Source of the DNA: Unio delphinus
Taxonomy: Eukaryota; Mollusca; Bivalvia; Unionida; Unionidae
Direction: 5' to 3'
DNA length: 64,000 bases
NCBI GenBank assembly: GCA_029339505.1
Contig: JAQISU010000094.1
Span: 7,732,001 to 7,796,000, forward strand
The notes beneath the pieces were generated by a model, which worked only from the letters and a program-made list of their open reading frames with translations, made no database searches and was not told the DNA's origin. Shown here piece by piece: positions 1 through 10,136 of this stretch; within the stretch, counting starts at the first letter, position 1; each line of letters opens with the position of its first letter. The translations under genes and the position numbers were made by a program.

Positions 1-654
1 GTACTGGTCAAAATAATAATAGAGACTAATTCTTCTAAGATTTTAAATCACAAATTAATTTTCCAGTGACAATATTATATAGTCCACTACTTGACCTCCG
101 GTCACAATTAGCATTGTGTCATACAAACCCTTACAAAAGGCTCCTAATGTTTACAAAATCAAATCTTAGTTGTAATTATTTATAATCATATTATATTTAT
201 TTCTAAAATTAGAATACATACTGTAGTAAACAACAGGAAAACCTGGCAATTTATGTGGAGTTTCCAAAAACCCAGACCCAGACCCAAATAAATCCACTTC
301 TATTGATAGGGATTTTAATATCAACTCCATACACAAAGATAATATTTTAGCCATATATTACTTATTCACAGTCTTTAAAAAAAATCACTAATTAAAGTCG
401 AATATAAAATACATTTTTAAAAACAAAACTAACAAGCAAACAATGCAAATTTAAACATACAAATATTCATACACTCAAACACACACACACGCACGCACGC
501 ACGTGCGCGTGTATTCCTCATTGTGACAACCAATTCATTGATATTACAGAACAGAAAACGATTCATACAAGCAGCTTGCACGCAAGTACTGTTTATGGCG
601 TTCCATAACTATTACCAATTTAGACACGAGTACAAACCTTGATGATGACATATA

Positions 655-869
655 TGTCTTGAGGAGGGTCGCAGACCAGACTTCCTCCACCTCATCATCA
701 CTTACATCCTCTGCATCTGGCTCATCATCTTCATCGGTATCGGAGGAACACAGGCGCTTGTTTAGTAGAACAATGGTATAAACTTGTTAACAAACTTCTC
801 CTTTTTGCACTTTTTAATTCTATGAACTACACCATTGTCATCACGGTGTTTCGTCTTTCTTTCTGACAT
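655..869 (-). other. Possible acidic coding fragment, unassigned
   Basis: On the minus strand an ATG at 869 opens a 36-codon basic reading frame ending at 762. A shift of frame then gives a strongly acidic, Asp/Glu/Ser-rich stretch down to about 655. The composition looks protein-like rather than random, but there is no domain, no clear splice pair and no neighbour to support it. It could be a decayed exon or chance. The rest of 1-1,560 is AT-rich, with a short (CA)n/(CACG)n tract near 480-510 and no gene that I can support. Confidence 0.15.
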
Positions 870-1559
870 CCTGAGCTGTTGATGCCACGAAGATTTTAAA
901 ATTGAATTTTAACTTCATTTTTTGCAACTGTCCCATTTTATCAATTTAATTAAGTTTTGTAGATTCAACAGCGACTAAACTGAATTAAATGCTATGCGAA
1001 AAACAATTAAACTATTAACACCGACTAACTTGTTGTTTTGCCTTTCGGTAACGTGTTAATGTCTTATTGCTAATGTGTACAAATATAATATCCGCTAAAC
1101 TTTAATTAAACGTTATGTTTCATAAAGTGTGTCTCCGTACACATAAGCCCTATAACATTCATAGTAGCCTATTGTATCAAATAGGTCTTCCTCAATAGAA
1201 GAGTAAACGAATATCACCATAAAATGTGATTGATTTCCCCATAAATATAATGCCCTAGGCTTCATCTTTTGTTATATGAGAAAACCCAATATCATCTTTT
1301 TTTCGCTAAATTTAGACTTGTCACATGTTCTTTATGTTTTAAACAGAGATTAAATCCATATAGGTCAAGAACTGGTAGGACTGATAACAATTTGGTCAGG
1401 ATCGATGGGAGAAGAAAAGGTACCCTTCATTATCACTATATATCACTATTTTATATAGTTGCTTTATTTCTGTTTTGTTTTGTTTTTGCCATATTAAGCA
1501 CCCAAGACAACACTTATGAATGGAAAAATACATTTCATATAATGCATCTAATAGATCGT

Positions 1560-1710
<151 letters not shown>

Positions 1711-2109
1711 AAGGGGCAAATTTAAAGCGATCTATTAATAAAACATTAGGTGAGGCCAGATAACTATTATTAAAATTTATGGAAACACACCGATGCAAAA
1801 GGAGGTTCTGTACAGTGTAGTGTAGTATTCAGACCGTTGATATTAATTAAAACTTGTTTATTCAGCAATCAGATTGACTGCTAGCGACATTTTAAAGTTT
1901 CATTTTTCACGAAAAGTGTCAGACTTGAGAAAACGCAGGGATTGTTACTTAAAAACACGCATGTTATGCTGACCAGACGTAAGCGACTTTTAGAGAAAAG
2001 CGGGGGAAAATACATTTCATTCTGATTGATCACGGTTAAATAAGGGGTGTGTTTCCACACGAAGTTTCGTAAGACTTAATATCGCCTTTTTGAAAACTAT
2101 AGTTAGTCT

Positions 2110-2900
2110 AAAATTTCTCTACAAGAGAGAAACAAGAGACAGAACCATTTACTAAGACTCCAGATGTTATTTGAGAAAAATACGTCCGTTAAGGAATCAT
2201 GGTCCAGAAAAACAGACAAACCATCCAACGGTTGAATGACCCCAAAACACAAAGGGAGAAAATAGCTTTTTGAAACATCTAGAAGTTACGTAAATTGCGA
2301 CGTACACTTTGGAAAAGGAATTGGGAAACGGGAATATCAGTGAGCGCATGATACAGTGCACAAGTCCGGAATCGAGCGGAAACATCCACGGGTGCAGGTT
2401 ATCTAGAGACGGCGAGACAGTGTCTTCTAGAACCAACATTGAATTGAACAGTGAACGGGGACCGATGAATAGCAGGTTATGAAAATCGAACAAGGATTTA
2501 AAGTTATCAGTAATAGATCGGCTAATTTGTTTAAATCTATTTCAAATTTTATTGTAATTCGGTGAAAGTTTTATTTCTAAACAGCGTGTATTCCTAATGA
2601 AAGAAAGTTTTCATAATTGTGTGTGTACTTGATTAAATTGTTTGTTTATCTTTACGGGGGATCGTAGTTATTTGTTCAGTATACCTTCTCGGTTTAGTCT
2701 ATCTATTCTCATACTCGAACCGGGCAATTATATCGAGGGCGGTCATCTCTTAGATAACGAGTACCAAAATTGAGTTGGTTATAGTTATTATTATTATATA
2801 ATGTACAATACCCCTTGACAAAGTGGGACTTAACACATACCCATTGATAAGTGGGGCTTATACAATACTATAAACGGATAACGCACCCGCCGCACCTGAC
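2110..2900 (+). mobile_element. Decayed solo-LTR-like relative of the Gmr1-type LTR
   Basis: This stretch is co-linear with the inner and 3' part of the LTRs at 20,926-22,639 and 27,555-29,268. Shared landmarks include CCAAAACACAAA, the block TTTATCTTTACGGGGG near 2,646, a following ACCGGGCA, and the terminal CACCCGCC near 2,886. Between landmarks it differs greatly, so it is a related subfamily or an old copy. No gag or pol sequence follows, because the next element begins almost at once. The left boundary is uncertain and no target duplication was found. Confidence 0.6.
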
Positions 2901-2917
2901 ATTGTCTAGTAGTACAG

Positions 2918-3043
2918 GGAGTCAACATATAGATCGCCGTTTGTCAAAAGTAAGCTTATTTTGTATGTAAAAGAAAATCCCATACATACTCCACCCGCGT
3001 TAGTACACGACGCGCGTCGCGCACTAATTAGTTGCTATTTTTT
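2918..3043 (+). repeat. Left terminal inverted repeat with GC-rich palindrome
   Basis: It matches the reverse complement of 4,368-4,513 through AGGGAGTCAACATA, AGTAAGCTTATTTT, TACATACTCCACCCG and the palindrome at 3,000-3,027, with small indels. The palindrome is 28 bp and pairs with itself except at two symmetric pairs. Its CG-rich core (CGACGCGCGTCG) contrasts with the AT-rich surroundings. Confidence 0.85.
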
Positions 3044-3075
3044 AACCAAATATTTTATCCGATTCGATATCTTGT

Positions 3076-3759
3076 TCAAGGATCATGTAAATTTATCGTT
3101 ACAAACCCATGAGGGTCAGCCTGGGACCGGCTGAAGAAATTTGTGAAGAGATTATAATCCATATCACCGTTGCACCAGGTTCGGTGAATATTTGTTAACG
3201 TGTCAACGCCGTTGAACACAGCAATAATATTACAATTATCTCTGATTACTTTAGGGATTTGTGTATATCGCTGGGTGACATAAATCACATCAGCGTTGTT
3301 ATGTCGTCCGCGTGAAAATATCATAGTGGTTTTATGTTTATCCAAGATCACATCATCGTACACTACTAAACTATTAATACTGTTATCAAGATCATCAACG
3401 CTCGGAGCTTTATCGACATCGGTAATAAATTCGATAACATCTTCGTCGTCGCTTACCGATTTCGCGCTTTCGTTAAAATCTTTTAACACCTCGTAACACC
3501 GTTGATCATCTACATTTGGAGCTACCAAATATCATTTCTCCCATTTCATTATCAGATTAAGTAGCAACTGTGTTTCACCACTCCCTGATGGTCCAACTAT
3601 AATCGTCCGAATATAACTTAGTAACATTGCATGATATTTAACAGGTTCTCGTCGGTTTGTCGCAGAAAAGTCTGTAATTTCCATTAGATATAACATAAAT
3701 AAATATGGCTTTATATTGTGTAAAATGCAAGATGCGTACCCCAGCATATACATTAACAC
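3076..3759 (-). pseudogene. A32/FtsK-HerA-type DNA packaging ATPase, broken
   Basis: In DNA viruses and Polinton-like elements, this family pumps the genome into the capsid. Read on the minus strand, the first part (to about 3,532) carries a P-loop, GPSGSGET, and the second part (3,528 down to 3,076) carries a hydrophobic Walker B-like stretch, NSLVVYDD, and a conserved VTQRYTQIPKVIRDN. A frame change and stop near 3,530 separate the two parts. The P-loop lysine is replaced by glutamate, which should abolish nucleotide binding, so the copy is dead twice over. The homologous gene at 15.4-16.1 kb keeps the lysine. The start is unclear. About 200 residues are recognisable, near the usual size for the family. 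Confidence 0.75.
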
Positions 3760-3860
3760 CTGTTATAACGAAAAATAACAGATGCTATTACCGTTAGCAT
3801 TGTGGTATAATTTTTTTTAATAGATTTGTTAGTATAAAAAAGGGAGGTGATATCGCCTCA

Positions 3861-4199
3861 AGGTTAACAAAACTCCATGGAGCTCCGTGGGCTAAATATC
3901 CAGGAGAAAAACATCTTCCAGGATATAATTACTGCGGTCCCGGAACTCGACTTGATATCCGACTTAGTAATCAAGATCATCCTAAACAAGGCAAACATCC
4001 AGTAAACGATATCGATAAAGCTTGTCACGCTCATGATGTCGCATACAAAAATACGGACATTCAGCAACGACATATTGCTGATGTGAACTTGATTCATGCG
4101 TTAAATTCTATCCCTGATAAATTATTCAAAGAAAAATTAGCTGGATGGTTAATAAAGTCCGCAATGAAAGTTAAGCTCGTATTAGGTGCTGGTAATTAA
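3861..4199 (+). CDS. Parvovirus-like phospholipase A2 domain protein (virion-type)
   Basis: An open frame of 112 codons contains the calcium-loop motif YNYCGPGT near residue 22 and the catalytic His-Asp pair in CHAHDVAYKN near residue 55. These are hallmarks of the compact PLA2 found in parvovirus VP1 and in some Polinton/adintovirus-like elements, where it breaches host membranes during entry. The open frame continues upstream of residue 1 without a clear ATG, so the true start is lost or lies in the divergent intergenic region (3,760-3,860). A hydrophobic, lysine-containing tail follows the domain. Unlike its ATPase neighbour the frame is unbroken. After the stop a decayed continuation resembling the tail of the second copy (AANV region) is visible to about 4,320. 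Confidence 0.75.
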   Translation, partial: RLTKLHGAPWAKYPGEKHLPGYNYCGPGTRLDIRLSNQDHPKQGKHPVNDIDKACHAHDVAYKNTDIQQRHIADVNLIHALNSIPDKLFKEKLAGWLIKSAMKVKLVLGAGN

Positions 4200-4367
4200 T
4201 ATTAATACAGAAAAAATGTATTATTCCCCGAGCGGAAATTTAGTTAGGTAAAGACGAGATTAGTAAACTTGCCAGCGCGGCAAATGTCAAAAAGGTTACC
4301 TCGGCTCTCAAGCTAATCTAGCAGAATATGATTATCCGACGTTTGACATTATTAATAGCACACTTTT

Positions 4368-4513
4368 TTTAATTGTAGCAACCGATTAGTACGCGACGCG
4401 CGTCGTGTACTAACCCGGGTGGAGTATGTACGTGATTTTTTTTTAACCTGTAAAATAAGCTTACTTCTGACAATTGGAGATCTATAAAAAGTGGTATGTT
4501 GACTCCCTCTACT
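4368..4513 (-). repeat. Right terminal inverted repeat with GC-rich palindrome
   Basis: This is the inverted copy of 2,918-3,043. Its palindrome lies at 4,386-4,413 and has the same CG-rich core. It differs from the left copy by scattered substitutions and a slightly longer middle section, as expected for an old insertion. Confidence 0.85.
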
Positions 4514-5158
4514 GCTTGTCTTGATGTGACACCAGCACCACATCACTTCAGCATTCCAGTTAGCCACTAGAACAAGGCACAATGTTTGTGTCTATTTAAA
4601 TATTCTGTACTAGTATTATTTTAAATATAAAATAAGTACCCCAACCATTGTAATGACTGTCTGCTTGAGGTGTGTCTGTCTTACGATGCTCAAATGTTAC
4701 TATGTGTTTGTTTCTCCCATCTTATGTTGTTGTTTTTATTCTGCTTTGTCTTTTCGTTAGTGTGTTTGACGATTCACACATTTATATTGCTCGATTTTGA
4801 ATTTTGGAATTTATCACATTTTTTCACACATAATTGCAACAGAGAATATGAAACCTAAGTATGATTTATAAATACATGCATATTTATTTCTTACTTTAAT
4901 TTTGGTCCAACAGGAACGTGTGGGCATCCATGTCTTACAAAAACATACCTAGCTGCTTTACTCATGCAACATAAACTTATATAACGTTTTAGGAAATATT
5001 GCTCATTTTTATGTCCTGATTCTAGTCACCAAAACTAGTAAACTGCGATGATACATATTCTATTTTAGGTCGCACTATGACTCGATCTTTTGTTTGTCTG
5101 AGTTCCAATACTTCTACTACTATTCCATCTCTGGAAGAAAGGAGAATCCTACGTTAAA
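4514..5158. other. No gene recognised; upstream of HECT gene
   Basis: The stretch between the inverted-repeat element and the first exon of the HECT-type gene is AT-rich without open frames of note. A promoter and 5' untranslated region could lie here, but I cannot point to a TATA box or initiator. Confidence 0.4.
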
Positions 5159-5232
5159 ATGGCCTTGGGGGAAAAGAGAGTTATTATTCCTACTGATGCT
5201 TTGCATGACCAAGTGAGACAGGCCATACTAAG
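5159..5232 (+). CDS. HECT-type gene, exon 1 (start codon)
   Basis: ATG at 5,159 begins 24 full codons reading MALGEKRVIIPTDALHDQVR and onward. The exon ends AG before GTAATT, leaving two bases of a codon. The next exon supplies one base to complete a serine codon, so the phases agree exactly. That agreement is the main support for this start. Confidence 0.75.
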
Positions 5233-8200
5233 GTAATTATGTTTTCCAGAAAGTAATGAAAGGTGATCGGCAATTTTTTTTAAATGAAGGAAACAAATGA
5301 AGTACATGCAAATAAATGCTTGTATGTTACGTTCTAAATCTGAAAAGAATGAACTGTAAAAATAAAAATTAAAACAGCAAAGTAGGCACTATGGAACTCG
5401 GTTTCCGCCTCTAGGTTGCTCATCTAGTTACAGTTGAAGTCATAATAGAGAAGATACACCATCGCTTGTTGATGTGAATTATATCTACTGTTTCTCTTGA
5501 TGCAAATGTCTCTTTCAAATTGTATATCTATGTGAACTTCTATTCACAATATACAGATTTGTTTTAGTCATAGAAATTAACTTCCTCTCAACAATGCGAA
5601 CATGTACAAATTACCATCTTCAAGTTGTTCCAAGCCTCACCATGAAAATAATATTCCAACTGGAAATTATTTTCTCTAATGTTTACTTCCAATATTTTCT
5701 CTTGGTAAATCAAAAAATTAAGTACTTATTGCTAAACCATTAAGCTTTTGTGTGAGTGGGAGTGGTGGAAGCTAATATTTGTTGGACCATAAATTATGCG
5801 TTAAGCTCCTATTGATTTTTAAATAGAATATTCCACAAAATAAAAGTTCAGAAACACTATGTAAAATTTGAATGTACATATTCGTATGTATTGTCTATTT
5901 CATTTATAGACTTAACTGTATCCCTTTTTGCGATTAGTTTTAATACTGTACTTGTAAAACCAGGTGTTTTATTAACGTTTTTGCGGACAAGGAACATTTG
6001 GTTGAACAAGCTATGTCCTACGGTTTACTTGTCAAAATCAAGTAAACGTTGTTACGTGCTTAGGCTCGAATAAACAGCAACATAGAAAGAGTGAAAAAAA
6101 TAAGCTTGTAAACAAACTTAATAAACAATTTATTGAGTACAAATATTTTCATAAAAGAAAAATAAACTTACGGCTTTAAGAATCAAATCCAAAGTTAATC
6201 CAAAAAGAATTCACAATTTAATCCACTAGTGGAATTGCAAAAGTCCTGATAATAAAATGTCTTAATAGTTCCAGGTTCGAATTTTGACGAAGCAATCCAA
6301 GATGGAAGACGATGTCACGTGATGAAGTCAGTTCTGGTCTCATGATAATTCAATGAGCACAAGTATTTTCCAGATAAATAACACAATAAATTCCTCTTGA
6401 TCCAAACGATTTGAAATAATTTCCCGCACAAGGTAATTTAAAATAACTCAAACAATAACACACATCTTTGTATTCTATAAGTCCAAATCTTCTACTGAAC
6501 AGCTCGCTCTCAAACACAACTATATACTGTTTTTTTTACGTAAACAGGAAGGGGTCACGTGATATTCTAGAAGTTTTTTGGAACAAACCAACGTTCATAA
6601 AGTCACGTACACACCACACCACATGAGAATCAGTTATTCCCACTCTCAAGAACTAAAAATAAAAAGATATTGAGAACAAAGCTTCATAATGTTCTTTACA
6701 CTCTGAAACAAGGTCAGAAATAAGGTCAACATCTGATGTTTACTTGTAGAGTATGGGTCAACCCAATTTTCTAGAAATATCTCCCAATTAATGAATTTTA
6801 AACCCAAAATGTCAAATTTGAATCTGACAAAAATAAATAAATGACTTAAATATACGTAACAACGTATAAACCAAATTTTAGATACGTTCACAAAACAATA
6901 TTATCTGAGTAAAGATGAGGATCTTCTGGCCAAACACGATCTCAAATGAGGAACTTCGGCACATAGCGGGTGTAAGCACCATCTCTGAGATCATTTCAAC
7001 TCGGCGATGGAGATGGCTCGGCCATGTCTGCAGAATGCCTCCTGACTCACTACCAAGGGTGGCATTGAGATGGACCCCACAGGGGAAAAGGAACCGTGGC
7101 AGACCCAAAGAGACCTGGCGACGAACAGTGGAGAGATACCTTAAGACCAGAGGCCTCACCTATCAGACGCCCCTGCAATAGCTGCCGACAGACGGAAATG
7201 GTGCTCCCTTGCAGTTGCTTCAAGCACCAGACGGCGCAGAGAGGATTGATTTATTGATTGAAAGATAATTGAATGGTATTCAAGAAGTTACTGAAATATA
7301 AGAGTCGGTGACGATTCATGTCAGTACTCAACATCATCCATTCAATATTTCCAGCTTGAACCAACCTTCCAAATAAATTTAACCATACTTTTATTCCTGA
7401 AATCCTAACGCCAAACAGACACATTACATAATTATTTTAAAATTGAGTTTAAAAGTGAACATTGATATAAAACCGTTATCCGTACTCGAAAAAAAATGTA
7501 ATATTCATTATCTGTTTTCCAGTTCTTTTCCGGCTTTAGATCAGTGTGGTGGTTTTGAGCTGTTAACGCTAAAAAGCAACTCAAAAAAAGTTTTAACCAC
7601 AGTAAGTCACGGAAGATGCAGTGCAGAAGACATTAGGGAGTTCGGTACAGGTCGCATATACATCAGGCCGATTCAGAAAAGCATCGCTATAATTGACATA
7701 GAAGATTCCTTTGAAGAGCAAGAAAAGTGTTTGTCTTGTTCAAGCATGGTACCTATAAAGGACCTGAGAGAACACATGCAAACTTGTCAGGTAAGTTAGT
7801 CTGATTATCAATTAATTGTATCATGTATTTTTCTCATGTTAAGGCTTTAACATTAATCCAACAGTATATTACCTCCGTTTATATACAATTCATGTATATT
7901 AGACAAAGGTGCAATTTCTAAGGGCTGTCATCTTCGCAAGGCAAGGTTCCGATATGATAACCTATCATCGACTCGGCGTATCGGGCAGGTATTTCTGTGT
8001 TTTGTGTCTATGAATTTCACTGGATGCAACGGTAAACCACCGTATCCAATAAAAATTAAGTTGTTCAAATGTGAACACTGTTCCTACATGATCGGGACAA
8101 GGGGAGCACACAGCTAGAATGGACTGATAAGTAAGCAATTTTCTAGTACCAGTCCGTGTTTGCACAATTTTCTTTCTCAAATACACCTGTAATGGTTTCA

Positions 8201-10099
8201 CTCTGGTACATAGTCATACCTTCGAGGTTAAACATCCAAAGTATCATTTTAGGTCAATTACCTCCATTATTTTCGGCCAGTGTAGAATGCATAACGCTAT
8301 TGTTTACTTGGCATTATATTCGATGGGTGGCAGTTCAGGAAATCCAATAGATGTCGCTAGGACAAAGCACCAGTATCAATGTTCTGTTCGCCAAGGTGTA
8401 GATAGGATTATCATATCGGAAGCTTGGCTAGCGAAGATGAAATGCTGTGTAAATGAAGTTTTGCTTTGCTTTCCTGTTGAGATTTGTTATATAAACTTTA
8501 CTGATACCTAGCCAGAATCAAAGGGTATGAATTTCGTTTGGTTAGAAAATGCCTGTTGTTTAGATCACTAAATTTATACAGAGTTTATGCAGAGTATTTG
8601 TGTAATGTTGGGGATTGAGAGTGTTATTGCTAAAAACGTACCAACATATTTTTTTAATGATTGTCAGAAATCAGGAGAAGATGCAGGTTTAATTGAAATT
8701 TTCAAGTAAGTTGTATGTCTTTGAACATAGGTTTTAGATCTACTTGACTCAGGACTAGACAATTTGTGTGACGCTCTTCTGTCCATCCTTCAATATTTGA
8801 TTATTTGCCTGAAATGATTCATAATTGTGTAGAGTGTGTAACTAATTCCCTGTAAGCTGATAAATGATTCATATGTATGTAGAGTATAGTATAGTTGTAT
8901 GTACAACTGAAATATAATTTACATTCGTACAGTTCCTGCAAACGTGATATGTAATTTACTGGAAGTAGACTGCATATAGATGTATTGAATCCACTAAACA
9001 TCACCATAGAGCATCACTTTAATGAAAAAGAAAGTGAGGCTCCAGTGCAGATTGATCATGCATTATACATTGTCCACTTTACTCAGTCCACTGGTCACTA
9101 TCCATGTAAAGTAACTAAAAGACCTGTTGGTGGATTTTTTTTACGCGATGTTTTTTTTTTGCATTGTCAATCCTCTTGCATGTTACAGAGTCTGATGATG
9201 GAATTTATTCATCCTTAATTAATAAATATGCCACTTTATAGTCATTTTAGTTGTGTCCTACACATATTTCAACTATTAAAGTACAGTTATTATCTAAAAT
9301 ATGTCTTGTACAATGCATATGCTTTTTATAAAACTTACAGGACGACATAAATCGGAATTGATCTATCATCTTCTGTATGTCAAATTTTGTAAACATATTT
9401 ATGAGTTTTCAGCGATGATCCAGCTAACGCTAGTAAGCAGCCTGGTGTTGTAACAACACATAACACCAGTAGTGTAGACCCCCCACTTCTCAACACTGGT
9501 GAAATGTACAGTAATGTACCACACTTCAAGATTTAAGACAACAGGATACTGTCGTGGCCACGTTTCCCAGCTCTGGAACCAGCGAGCATGCTGGTATAGT
9601 AGCGACAGTAGTCCGTACCAGTGAAGGGCATAGTGCTGGATCAAGAAACACTCAACAACACGATGAAGTAACCGGATATTCCAACATTGGTGATCTGCAT
9701 TCTTGTTTAGTTGACAACATGGCTGTCATTTTGGAATAAGTGTAAGATGTTTTTTAAAAATTGTTTGGAAAGATCAAATTATGAGATGCTGTGTTGTATG
9801 GTTGCTGTATATACTCATGCTTCGAAACAAATCGATCAATAGTCTGTGATCAAAGTATATATCAAAAACAAAATTTCCTTCTTGAGGCCAATCTGTGCCT
9901 TTTCATCAACATACTACTTTATATGAGACAGTGGAAATTATTTTGTCTAGATGAGTCATAATAACGCATAATAAGATGCAGGTAACTCTAATTAGTTCAT
10001 TTTACATGCTGGACAATGTATTGTTGTGCCAAGTGACCTGTTTATAATTACATCTGAGAAAAGGTAACTATATGCTTAACATTAAAGACTGGTTTAATA

Positions 10100-10136
<37 letters not shown>

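Larger units (their letters stand above)
2918..4513. mobile_element. Adintovirus/Polinton-like element, internally deleted, with inverted repeats
   Basis: Two inverted repeats of roughly 125-145 bp (2,918-3,043 and 4,368-4,513) enclose two divergently oriented genes: a packaging ATPase on the minus strand and a PLA2-domain protein on the plus strand. The same divergent pair occurs in the longer relative at 13.2-16.1 kb, where an integrase follows the PLA2 gene. Here the sequence jumps from just beyond the PLA2 gene to the right repeat, so integrase and most other genes are missing. This fits a deletion derivative that kept its ends. DNA polymerase B, hexon and penton genes are not seen. Outer boundaries and target duplication are unresolved. 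Family assignment is inference from the ATPase, PLA2 and integrase combination. Confidence 0.72.

Noticed and set aside
8156..8511. Two overlapping plus-strand frames of 64 and 74 codons
   Set aside because: No splice borders in phase with the HECT-type exons and no recognisable domain.
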